From: Breoghania sp. L-A4 | GTDB taxonomy: Bacteria; Pseudomonadota; Alphaproteobacteria; Rhizobiales; Stappiaceae | Length of the DNA: 64,000 nt | Assembly: GCF_003432385.1 (NCBI RefSeq) | Contig: NZ_CP031841.1 | Location: 2,643,579 to 2,707,578 of the forward strand | Direction of reading: 5' to 3' | Shown: positions 24,626 to 33,712 of the stretch, in pieces | Layout: the number at the start of each line of letters is the position of its first letter | Position numbering within the stretch: position 1 is the stretch's first letter | Notes under the pieces: model-generated | Databases searched by the model: none | Told to the model about the DNA's origin: nothing | Seen by the model: only the letters and a program-made list of their open reading frames with translations | Made by a program: the position numbers and the translations under genes

Positions 24626-25756
24626 ATGACGAACGCACGTGTCTCTGCAAGAACGTCGCAACGTCTGAATGCGTTCGTATTCGACACCATTCCCGATGTC
24701 CAGAACTGGGAGCAGGTCATCAAGGAAATTCTGAATCTGACCGGTGCGGCAAAAGGTATCCTGGCCCTGCGTGCCAATCGCGATGCAAATTTCAGAATAC
24801 CGGCAAGGGTGCTTTCCAGTCCCCTGATCGTCAATTTCGACCTTGAGTATGTGGAGAGCTTTATCGAGCGCTACGCTGCAATCGACCCATGGACGCCCAT
24901 CGAGGAAGCACATCCGCCGATAGATCCATACCCTCTATCGAAATATCTTGACCTCGTGAGTCTGAAGGCGAGCGAGTTCTGGGAGTGGCTGGCTCCACAA
25001 GGCATTAGCGACACGATAGTCGTCAAGATCGGTGAGACAGAAGGACACTGGGTCGGTCTAAACATCTTCTTCGACGGCACGGATGTCGCTGTCCGCGACA
25101 ACGTGATGGCCCTACTGGAGGACGTACTCCCGGCGCTTCGCCGAGCTTGGGAGATTGGCGAAGTTCATCGACTGTCGTCGCACCAAGCTGGCGTGCGTCT
25201 GAATGAAATTTCGTTCATGCCGATGGCGGCGTTTTTCTGCCGGGCAGATGGTACGACAAACATGGTGACCAACAGGCTGCGGCAGTTGGCGGAGTTCCAG
25301 CCCGACCTCTTTCGTTCGATCGAGCCAATTGTCCGATTTCAGTTACAACAGCACCAGGAAGTACTCGTGGGCCTTCTCACTAAGGCGACTCGGCTCGGGG
25401 ATACGATTGCTCAGGACCTGGTTTGCGGGGACCGTAATATCAACCTGTCGGTGTCATGCGTAACAGCATCTGAGGATGTCATCGGCCGCCGGACCGAGCA
25501 ATTCTTGGGGGTTTTTGCCGATCCGTTGTTCGAAGGGCGGAAAAAGATTGAGGACCGTGCCCTGGTCAGCGAATTGACTCTCCGAGAAAGGGAATTGTTA
25601 GAGTATCTGCGCGATCCGGAAAATACGATTTCTGGATTTTCAAAGGAAACAGGAATAAGCTCTCACACGGCGGATTTTCATTGGAGAAATTTGAAGAAGA
25701 AACTTGATGTCAATAGCATTTTTGCGCTGAGAACGTTCTTAAATAGTCGATGGTAA
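24626..25756 (+). CDS. LuxR-type transcriptional regulator
   Basis: A 376-residue regulator. The C-terminal LuxR HTH is clear: LTLRERELLEYLRDPENT, then ISGFSKETGISSHTADFHWR and the basic KKKLDVNSIFALRTFL. The long N-terminus may be a PAS/GAF-like sensor (FVFDTIPDVQNWEQVIKEIL), but it lacks the response-regulator receiver Asp pattern and the classic acyl-homoserine-lactone box is not obvious. It is the last intact gene of the island; its target is unknown. Confidence 0.8.
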   Translation: MTNARVSARTSQRLNAFVFDTIPDVQNWEQVIKEILNLTGAAKGILALRANRDANFRIPARVLSSPLIVNFDLEYVESFIERYAAIDPWTPIEEAHPPIDPYPLSKYLDLVSLKASEFWEWLAPQGISDTIVVKIGETEGHWVGLNIFFDGTDVAVRDNVMALLEDVLPALRRAWEIGEVHRLSSHQAGVRLNEISFMPMAAFFCRADGTTNMVTNRLRQLAEFQPDLFRSIEPIVRFQLQQHQEVLVGLLTKATRLGDTIAQDLVCGDRNINLSVSCVTASEDVIGRRTEQFLGVFADPLFEGRKKIEDRALVSELTLRERELLEYLRDPENTISGFSKETGISSHTADFHWRNLKKKLDVNSIFALRTFLNSRW

Positions 25757-26115
25757 ATTCGTGTTACGTATAACTGGTTTTCGCTCCTGGTTTTTGTACA
25801 GCCATTTCTCGATGGCGGAACCTCTGCCTGCCGTTGATATGTGGCGAGGTGCCGGCCATGTGCAAATATCAACGGCCCGATTTCAGCGCTGGGCATCATA
25901 GGGCTATGGCGCAAACATAGTGCTCATCACTATCGGTCGCGGCCCGCCACTATTTCGCTCGCGCCGATCTCACTTCGTTCGACGGCTCCGCGGGGGCGCC
26001 CATTCGGGCGGCCGCGCCGTCGCGTGTTCGGCTCCGAGTTCGAACTTCGTTCCGAACTTGGGGCTACCATTTCGTTGTCCGACCCGGGCACACAGGCAGC
26101 AGATTGCACCTGAGA

Positions 26116-26256
26116 CATGGGTGGCAACCTCGTGCCGAACGGGCTGTCGATTGCCTGCAGGGTTCTCTGTTCCAAGTCGGTATGTCGCAGATCGCAGTGC
26201 ATGAAGCTGACGCGCCAAATGCCGTCGTCGATTTCCTTGATCCCGAGCTTCTGACC
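26116..26256 (-). pseudogene. Transposase C-terminal remnant (IS481-like)
   Basis: On the minus strand, about 47 codons read GQKLGIKEIDDGIWRVSFMH and then DLEQRTLQAIDSPFGTRL, which resembles the C-terminal tail of DDE (IS481-like) transposases. No catalytic core is left upstream, so it is a fragment. It marks old rearrangement at the right side of the island. The match is from memory of the family tail, not a search. Confidence 0.45.
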
Positions 26257-26600
26257 GGCGGCGCTTGCACCCCTCGCCCGGATTCCCGCCGTCATCCTTG
26301 TATTGCTGCGGATCCGTTACGGTCTCTTGTATCCGCGCGAGCCGACGCGGCGGCATGCAGCCTGGCGGCAGGCTGCCGCGCTGACGCTTTGAACTGCGCC
26401 CCAAGCCATGACATACTCGGGCTCGGGAATGGTGGGTGCGTGTCGGTTGCGACTTGCAAGGCCGCCTCCGTAGGAATGCGGGCCGGGGGAAGGCGGGATG
26501 GTTTTTCGGGGGCGCACGGCACGGGCCGCGGCACCTAGGCACCATGACTAAATAATTCGTTTTCTTCGGCTTTTTCGAATTTTGGGCCCCCATTTTTAAA

Positions 26601-26629
26601 TTGACGCAACGGGGCTTTGTTGAAATCAT
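26601..26629 (+). promoter_or_regulatory. Candidate promoter of the srf-type operon
   Basis: TTGACG (26601-26606) and AATCAT (26624-26629) are spaced by 17 bases, about 45 bases before the first gene of the operon. The -35 is good and the -10 is weak, which is common in alphaproteobacteria. The region just upstream is AT-rich (CATTTTTAAA). Confidence 0.4.
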
Positions 26630-26674
26630 GCCTCTGTAGTTTTCCTGAGGCCGGGCACGGGCGCATCATTTTTC

Positions 26675-29006
26675 ATGATCGGTTCGAAGCATATTTTCAT
26701 CATCGGAAGCTGCAAGGCATCCGGTGCCGCCCTCACCACGATCAATGGCGTGGAAGCGGTTTCGATCTTTCCCGAGGCGGCAGAAGCCCTGTACGAAGCC
26801 GGCGGCGGCGAGGCGGCGTCGCTCTTCGCGCTGCCCGAGCGCGTGGTCAGGCCGGACGCCGGCATCGATACGATCACCTGGTACACGGATGTATCGGGCA
26901 CGCCCGCGCCGCTCGCGAGCCTTCCCGCAGCCGAGCAGCTGACCGCCACCGCCCGGCTCGAGGTCATCCTGCGCCGGCTGGCCGAAACGCGCTCGCCGGC
27001 AGTGCAAGGATTCCTGCGCGCCGCCCTCAATGTGCTGACGCCCGAATCCCTGCATGTCGTCAGCGGCCAGCCTGTAATCATCAACTGGGGTATGGTGCCG
27101 GAAGCCGCCGCCGCGGACTCCGACAGCCATGCCGCACATGTCGCGGCGACGGTCGGGCCCTATCTTCCCCCGTCGATCCGGCCGGAGCTGGCCGTGGACG
27201 AACCCGCCTTTGCGACGCCGCAGGACGGCGCCGGTGCTGCCGGCGTGGCAACGGCTGCCGTGGCGGGCGCCGCCGTGCTGACCGGAGCGGCCACTGCGGC
27301 CGCAGCCGAAGGATCCGCCGAAGGATCCGATGAGACGTCCGGCGACGCGCAGGACGCCGATGCCCTGCCCTCCGACAGCTATGGCACGGCGGACGCGGAT
27401 GCCGTTGAGCCGGCCGGTCCCGGTGGGGAGACGCACCGCGAAACAACCGTCGTCGATGGCGCGCCGGCCCATGTGGCCGTGGAGCGGCCGTCCGTCTGGC
27501 GGGACAGCGCCTTCGCCACGCTGATCGGGCTCGTGGTGCTGCTGCTGCTGTTCGTGGTCTATGCGCTGTGGCCGGGCAATCTCATCTACCCGCAGCCGGC
27601 GCGCAGCGCGCGCATCACCGATGATGATGCCCTTGCCGCGCGGCGCCAGATCAACCGCTCGCTGCGCGAGCAGATAACCGAATTGCAGGACCTGTCCGAC
27701 GAGGATGTCTGCCGCCTCGCCCCGGGTGTTCTGGAAACCGGACTGCGGGTGCCGCCCGTCGGCCCGACGGCACCGATCCAGCCGACGCCGGGGACCGGCA
27801 TGCCCCCGCGGTTGCGGAGGCGACCCCGCCAGACGGGACCGCGCTGCCCGATGCCACGCAGCCCGCTCCGCGCACTGAGGCGGCCCCTGGGGACGGCAGC
27901 CACCACCTGGACAATACCGAGCTGCTGGAACGGCTCGAACAAGCCACCGTGTTTGTCGTCGGCTCGACGCCGGACGGCGTATCGACCGGCAGCGGCTTCT
28001 TCGTCACGTCCCGTCACGTGATCACCAATTTCCACGTGATCGAGAACGTTCGCGACGGCAAGATCGTGGTCTCCAACGGCACGCTGTCGAGCCCCAAGCC
28101 GGTCCGCATCGTCAATCGCTCGGCGAGTTCGGATATTGGCAGCGACGATTTCGCGCTTCTGGAACTGGCAGAGCCCGCCACGGGCATCGTGCCCGTGGCG
28201 CTGACGCCGCACAGCGAGCGGCTGACGCCGGTCGTGGCGGCGGGGTACCCCTCGTTCATCATCTCGAGCGACCAGAATTTTGTCGCCTCCTTCCGCGGCG
28301 GCGACATGAGCCGTCTGCGCAACATCAGCCTGGCGGTCACAACCGGCAGTATCACGGCCGAGCAGCAAGGCGCCAACGGCATCCGGCTGCTCGCCCACTC
28401 GGCAACCATATCCCGGGCAACAGCGGCGGACCGCTGGCCGATCTCTGCGGCCGCATCGTCGGCGTGAACACGTTTACGAGAACCGACAGCCAGAACGCGC
28501 TGCGGCTCAACTTCGCCCTGGGGGCATCGGACCTCCTGGCCTTCCTCCAGCGCAGCAACATCGACGTTGCCGTCCAGCCCAACGCCTGCTCGGCACGCCC
28601 GGCTGCCGTGGCGGCGGCTCCGCCCACCGTTCCCGATACGCCGCCGGCCGCCGCTGCCGTGCCGGATGCTTCCGCATCGCCGGTCACCACGGCCGAACCG
28701 GACGCGGTCCCGAACGCCACTGCGCCTGAGGCCCCCTCCGCGCCGGAAGCCGCGTTGCCGGCACCGGAGGCCGATGGCTTGCCGGATCCGGCGGCGACCG
28801 ACATGCAGGCGCCCGATGATGCCGCCGCCGCGCCGAATGCGGCGGCCACCCCACCCGGTCCGCAAGCCGACTCTGACGCCGAACCGGACGAGGCGCCGGC
28901 GAGCCCGCTGCCGAGCACCCCGCTCGGACCGGGACTGGTCGCGCCGGACTCGGTTCCGCCGCCGCCGCCGTTCGATCCCTCGGCCGCAGGAGGGACGGGC
29001 CAATGA
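26675..29006 (+). CDS. Membrane-anchored trypsin-like (S1C) serine protease (frame broken twice)
   Basis: About 777 residues after restoring one C in run 27803-27807 and one base at 28412-28417. The cytoplasmic N-terminus (about 270 residues, ending Ala/Asp-rich) is followed by one membrane helix (about 279-298, LIGLVVLLLLFVVYALWP). A periplasmic trypsin-like domain follows with the catalytic triad in order: His in VITNFHVIENV, Asp in DIGSDDFALLEL, Ser in GNSGGPLADLCGRIVG. The C-terminal 150 residues are Pro/Ala/Asp-rich. It is the first gene of the operon and overlaps the next by ATGA. The second break would otherwise destroy the Ser motif. Confidence 0.75.
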
Positions 29007-30364
29007 GTGTCTTTGTGACCCGGACCCCGACCTCGGGCATGCGCGCCATCGGAAGCGTCGCCGAGCGCTCGCAGTCGCGCATCGCCTCGATCCTGTCGCG
29101 GCATTTCTCTGACGACTACGCGGCGCTGCTGGCCGAACCGGTGCCGTCGCAGGACGGCAGCGGCATCGACTGGTTCGTCGACACGGACGAAGACGTGCGG
29201 CCGATCTCGGCGCTGCCGGCCGATCAGGCGCAGGCGGTGCGCGACAGGCTCGAGGAGATGATCGCCAACATCCAGGCGGAAATCGATCGTATCGAGAGCA
29301 GCGGCACCGCCAACCGGGAAGCGCTGGCCACGGCCCTGCGCAACGCCATCACCATTCCCGGAGAGGACTATATCTGGGCCATCGGCAGTGCTGAGAGCGG
29401 GTTCCAGCCGCTGCTGGTCGGTTGGGGCCACACCTCGCACGAGGCCAGCGCCACCGGACCCTTCGAGATCACCGCACGGGGACAGACATTGCGCCGTCCC
29501 CGCCCCGGCCCGCGGCGGCGATCCGCCGATGCCGAGCAACCGCCGGCGCCGCCTGTCGCCGGCGAGGTCGCGGCTGCCGCAGCGGCCCGTGCAGCGCCGC
29601 CCGCCGCGGCAAGCGTGGCGGCCTCCACGGTCCACAGCGTGCCTTTCGTCTACGTGCGCGAGAGCGGCGGCTTCTGGCGCCGCTGGCTACTGCCGATCCT
29701 TCTCGCGCTCGCCTTCCTGCTGATGCTGATGCTGCTTGTGAGCTATCTATTGCCGGCCTGCGGCTTGCGTACGCCCTTCGGCAACATCGTCTTTGGCTGG
29801 ACGGGCCGGGCCGCCTGCATCCAGACGGTCAACACCCAGCTTGAGGACACCACGCTGCAGACCATCGCGATCGAACGCGAACTCGGCGTGCTGCGGGAGA
29901 ATTTCGAGCGCCGCCGCCTCGCCTGTGTTCCGCCGGAGCCGATTACAGATCCCGAGCCGGTCGTGGAGCCGCCGCGGGACGATTTCGAGATCGAACAGCG
30001 CGGCGAGGCCCAGGTCACACTGCAATGGGGCAACGTCGACGATCTCGATCTGTCCGTCGTCTGCCCCAACGGCCAGGTGATCAACTACCGTTCCCGCCAG
30101 GGGTGCGGCGGCACGCTCGACATCGACGCGAACGCCAACAACGGCACTCTGCGCAATCCGCCGGGCGAGAACATCACGTTTGAAAACGGGCTCCAGGATC
30201 CCGGCGAATACCGGATCCGGGTCACCCACTTCAAGACGCGTACGCGGCGCTACCCCGTGCGGTTCCGGGTGCGCATCCGCGATGGCAACGGCGAGCCCCG
30301 GTTCGTCGAGGGGCAGCTCGATCGTCCACAGCAGACCGTCGAGGTCGGCACATTGCAGCGGTAA
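29003..30364 (+). CDS. Bitopic membrane protein with C-terminal DUF2135-like domain
   Basis: A 453-residue protein. The cytoplasmic N-terminus (about 1-160) and Pro/Ala linker lead to one membrane helix (about 227-250, WLLPILLALAFLLMLMLLVS). A periplasmic helical hairpin follows, then a beta domain with VTLQWGNVDDLDLSVVCPNG and GTLDIDANANNGTL, similar to DUF2135/YfaP-type domains. It overlaps the protease gene by ATGA and precedes srfB by 100 bases. Its position and topology suit an SrfA-equivalent, but I cannot confirm homology. Confidence 0.7.
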   Translation: MSVFVTRTPTSGMRAIGSVAERSQSRIASILSRHFSDDYAALLAEPVPSQDGSGIDWFVDTDEDVRPISALPADQAQAVRDRLEEMIANIQAEIDRIESSGTANREALATALRNAITIPGEDYIWAIGSAESGFQPLLVGWGHTSHEASATGPFEITARGQTLRRPRPGPRRRSADAEQPPAPPVAGEVAAAAAARAAPPAAASVAASTVHSVPFVYVRESGGFWRRWLLPILLALAFLLMLMLLVSYLLPACGLRTPFGNIVFGWTGRAACIQTVNTQLEDTTLQTIAIERELGVLRENFERRRLACVPPEPITDPEPVVEPPRDDFEIEQRGEAQVTLQWGNVDDLDLSVVCPNGQVINYRSRQGCGGTLDIDANANNGTLRNPPGENITFENGLQDPGEYRIRVTHFKTRTRRYPVRFRVRIRDGNGEPRFVEGQLDRPQQTVEVGTLQR

Positions 30365-30464
30365 CGGGGGCGAGCGCCGGCAATGACGCCGGTGACGGAG
30401 CGGCCATCGGAAGCGACAATCGAAGGGGCGCCGGACAGCGGGCGTAACGGGAGAGATTTCAGAC

Positions 30465-33400
30465 GTGTTGAACAAACTGGTCGATCTGGGCGAGGCTTTC
30501 ACCTTGACGCCCCAAAGCGGCATCCAATTTGTCGAATACGGGTTCGACATGGCCGCGACGCCGCGTTTCGCCCGTTCGTTCATCGAGCGTCCGATCCCCG
30601 ACACCCTTGATGAAAGCGGCAAGCAGCGCTATCGCCTGCTGCCCAACTGGAACGACGACTATCCCGACGCCGATCCGCCCTACGCGCCGGAAGCCGGCGA
30701 CGAGGAATATGACGTCACCAAGGACCAGGCGGTTCGCTTCTTCCTCAACAAGTGGATTCCGGTCCCCTTCCTGAAGATCGAGCCGGGAACCGACGAACTG
30801 AAGAACGAGCGCCACGCCGCCGGCCCCATGGACTGGGTCCGCGCCCGGATCGTCGAGACCAGGAATACCTACGGCGACACGGAATTCACCCACCGCGTCA
30901 TATTCGCCTTCGACACGGCGCTGGTCGAACAGCGCCCGAACCAGCCGTATCTCGGCCTGAGCCCCGACGACTCCCGCCAAAGCGAGTCATTCCGGTTCGT
31001 CCACCGGCTGCGCGACATCGCCGCGTTCCTGTCGAACAGGATCGAACGCCCTGGCGACACGGAGCCGGTCGAGACCCAGGCGTGGCTGATCAACTGGCTG
31101 CACAGCCTGCACCACGACTTCAAGAAAGCGCGCTATCCCAACCGCGCCTTGCGCGACGACGATTTCCCCTACGCGCTCGAGCATGTCGCGCTGTTCATGA
31201 CCTTCATCGGCTTTCTCGCGAACACCCTCAGGCCGGCCAAGGTGACCCTGGTCGACACGGTGAGCGCGGATCCCGATCTCAAGCCCATCGACGTGGATCT
31301 GGTACTCGACATCGGCAACGCACGGTCCTGCGGCCTCCTCATCCAGTCGTTCCCCAACGACGAAACGACCGACCTCAACCGGTCGCTGGTTCTGGAACTG
31401 CGCAACCTGTCGCGCCCCGAGCTTGTCTACCGCGATCCGTTCGAGAGCCTCGTGGAGCTGGTTCCGGCCGAATTCGGGCCTGAACAGTTCGCGCGCATGT
31501 CCACACGCAGCCGCGCCTTCTTCTGGCCCAGCGTCGTGCGCACCGGGCCGGAAGCCGCCCAGTTCCGCGAGGATGCGGAGGGAACCGAGGCGACCACCGG
31601 GCTTTCCTCGCCCAAACGGTACCTGTGGGACGTCGACCCGGTGATGCAGAACTGGAGTTTCCGCGACAGCAGCGACACCGATCCCGGAACGTCGCGCGCC
31701 AGCGCCGCGCCCTTGATCGAGCGCTCCCTCTACAAATTTGTGAACAATCGCGGCGATGTGCTTGAGCAGCTCGAAGAAGACATCTCCCGGCTTCGACTGA
31801 AAGTGTTGCCGGAGGATCGCGAAAGCGCGGACAGTTTCCGGTTCTCGCGCTCGTCCTTCTTCACCTTCATGCTGCTGGAGCTGCTCGCCCAGGCGATGAT
31901 GATGATCAACAACCCCGCGGTGCGGCGGCGCGACCGCGAGAAGGATTCGCCGCGGGTCCTGCGGCGGATCATCATGACGATCCCCAGCGCCACGCCGGTG
32001 CAGGAACAGCGCATCATCCGCACCCGCACGGAAGCCGCAATCAAGCTGATGTGGTCGCTGATGGGCTGGACGGCGGAGACACCGGGCGCACCGCCCATGC
32101 CCCTGGTGCACACATCCTGGGACGAGGCGAGTTCCGTCCAGCTCGTCTATCTCTACGGCGAGATCACCCAGAAGCTCGGCGGCTCGATTGAGTCCTTCTT
32201 CGACATCCTCGGCAAGCCGAGGATCAAGATGGATCACACCGGCAAGCAGGTGGGCGCGGCCCCGGAAAAAAGCCTGCGCATCGCCAGCGTGGACGTCGGC
32301 GGCGGTACGACCGACCTGATGATCACCACCTATTTCCAGCAGGACAACCGGGCCATCACGCCCGTGCAGAATTTCCGCGAGGGCTTCCGCCGCGCCGGCG
32401 ACGACTTGTTGAAGCTCGTCGTCGAGCGGGCGGTCATCCCCGCCATCGAGGCGCATCTGAAGAGCTGCGGCCTGATGGGCGCGCGCGACTTCCTGCGCGA
32501 GCGCTTCACCGACAGTCCGGGAATGGACGAGATCGACAAGCACCTGCGCCGGCAGTTCGTCCTGCGCGTGCTGCGCCCGGTCGCTCTCGGCATCCTGTCG
32601 ATCTGCGAAGAAGAGGAAAGCGTCGGCCGGACCACGGTGGAGCGCGGCTTCGCGTCCTTCTTCAACGAGGACGACGCGCGCCTGTTCAGTCCCAGCCGCA
32701 CCCGCGACTATCTCGAGCGCGAAGCGGCCTCCCTGGGGGCGGAGAACTTCGCGCTCAGCGATGTCGTCGTGCAGATCAATCCTGACGTCATCACCGAATG
32801 CATCGGCGCGGCCTTCGAGAAAATCTTCTCCAACATTTCCGAGGCCATCTACAAGTTCGACGTCGACACGGTGCTGCTCACCGGCCGTCCGACCTGCCTG
32901 CCCGGCGTCATCGGGTTATTCCGCAATCAGCTTTCCGTCCCCGTGGACAGGATTATTCCGATCCGCGACTACCGCGTCGGCAACTGGTACCCGTTCCGGC
33001 AGCGCGCGCGCAGCCTGATTGCGGATCCCAAGACAACGGCGGTGGTGGGCGGCATGCTGTGTGCGCTGACGGCCGGTCAGCTCACGAATTTCACCCTTTA
33101 CACCGACGGGCTGGTGATGCGCTCGACCGCCAGGTTCATCGGCGAAATGGAGGGCGACGGCGTGGTCACCGACGAGCGGTTGTTCTTCTCGGACGTCGAT
33201 CTGGACGCCGAGGCAGGCGACGGCATGGAGCATGAGTTCCGCTTCCACACCGCCATCCGTATCGGCTACCGCCAGTTGCCGAGGCCCGACTGGGTGGCGG
33301 CGCCGCTTTATCGCCTGCGTTTGAAGCAGACGGGTGCGGAAAGCCGGATCAAGCGGCCGATCGAGGTGACGCTGGAGCGCAAGGAGCTCGACGTCGACGA

Positions 33401-33581
33401 GGATGCGCCCGATCACCTCATCATGCACAGCGAGGCGACCAGCGAGGAGTTCCGCATCAGCTCAGCGGTCGATCGCGACGGCAAGAACGTCTTGCGGCTG
33501 ATGGAGCTGAAGCTCGACACCTCGCCGGTGGGATCGGATGGAATATACTGGCTGGATTCAGGCATTCTGACGATTGCCTGA
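30465..33581 (+). CDS. srfB: SrfB family actin/Hsp70-like ATPase
   Basis: A 1038-residue cytoplasmic protein of the SrfB family (PF07520; the name comes from Salmonella SsrB-regulated factors). It keeps the ASKHA ATPase signatures: phosphate-1 VLDIGNARSCGLL (about 281-292), phosphate-2 VDVGGGTTDLM (about 609-618) and the adenosine-site line VLLTGRPTCLPGV (about 802-814). The start is GTG with a GGGAGAG site. It directly precedes srfC. SrfB's biochemical role is unknown; it may be a chaperone-like or filament-forming partner of the SrfC GTPase. Confidence 0.88.
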   Translation: MLNKLVDLGEAFTLTPQSGIQFVEYGFDMAATPRFARSFIERPIPDTLDESGKQRYRLLPNWNDDYPDADPPYAPEAGDEEYDVTKDQAVRFFLNKWIPVPFLKIEPGTDELKNERHAAGPMDWVRARIVETRNTYGDTEFTHRVIFAFDTALVEQRPNQPYLGLSPDDSRQSESFRFVHRLRDIAAFLSNRIERPGDTEPVETQAWLINWLHSLHHDFKKARYPNRALRDDDFPYALEHVALFMTFIGFLANTLRPAKVTLVDTVSADPDLKPIDVDLVLDIGNARSCGLLIQSFPNDETTDLNRSLVLELRNLSRPELVYRDPFESLVELVPAEFGPEQFARMSTRSRAFFWPSVVRTGPEAAQFREDAEGTEATTGLSSPKRYLWDVDPVMQNWSFRDSSDTDPGTSRASAAPLIERSLYKFVNNRGDVLEQLEEDISRLRLKVLPEDRESADSFRFSRSSFFTFMLLELLAQAMMMINNPAVRRRDREKDSPRVLRRIIMTIPSATPVQEQRIIRTRTEAAIKLMWSLMGWTAETPGAPPMPLVHTSWDEASSVQLVYLYGEITQKLGGSIESFFDILGKPRIKMDHTGKQVGAAPEKSLRIASVDVGGGTTDLMITTYFQQDNRAITPVQNFREGFRRAGDDLLKLVVERAVIPAIEAHLKSCGLMGARDFLRERFTDSPGMDEIDKHLRRQFVLRVLRPVALGILSICEEEESVGRTTVERGFASFFNEDDARLFSPSRTRDYLEREAASLGAENFALSDVVVQINPDVITECIGAAFEKIFSNISEAIYKFDVDTVLLTGRPTCLPGVIGLFRNQLSVPVDRIIPIRDYRVGNWYPFRQRARSLIADPKTTAVVGGMLCALTAGQLTNFTLYTDGLVMRSTARFIGEMEGDGVVTDERLFFSDVDLDAEAGDGMEHEFRFHTAIRIGYRQLPRPDWVAAPLYRLRLKQTGAESRIKRPIEVTLERKELDVDEDAPDHLIMHSEATSEEFRISSAVDRDGKNVLRLMELKLDTSPVGSDGIYWLDSGILTIA

Positions 33582-33712
33582 GGCGCATTGCACGACGCTG
33601 CCTGCGGCGACCGCACGGACGGGCTTGGGCTCGATGACGCGGGCCGGCGGGCGCGACAGGGACACACGAGGGGAACCGTCATGTTTCGGCGGCACGAACC
33701 AGGGGCAACCAC

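Larger units (their letters stand above)
8206..26640. mobile_element. Putative tRNA-Ser-associated integrative/mobilizable island
   Basis: The stretch between tRNA-Ser and the srf-type operon carries the marks of a mobile island: a serine recombinase ending inside the tRNA, a toxin-antitoxin pair, an AlpA regulator, a Ti-type relaxase with traC/traD, IS remnants, defence-like genes and a visibly AT-richer block (about 20.8-22.4 kb). No type IV secretion genes or traG are present, so it would be mobilizable rather than self-transmissible. The right boundary is uncertain: I found no copy of the tRNA 3' end there, and set it near the transposase remnant. Confidence 0.5.
25757..26674. other. Intergenic region at the island/core junction
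   Basis: These 918 bases hold no convincing intact gene on either strand. They contain a transposase remnant (26116-26256, minus strand) and a candidate promoter for the downstream operon. Several GC-rich open frames cross the interval but have no family character. Confidence 0.6.

Noticed and set aside
25970..26629. A long minus-strand frame of 219 codons
   Set aside because: It is Arg/Pro-rich without domain character, a typical GC-rich chance frame. Only the short transposase tail in a different frame has meaning.
8206..26640. Attachment-site duplication of the tRNA-Ser 3' end
   Set aside because: I looked for the GGTTCGAATCCCACCC segment near the right side of the island and found no copy, so no att pair is claimed.
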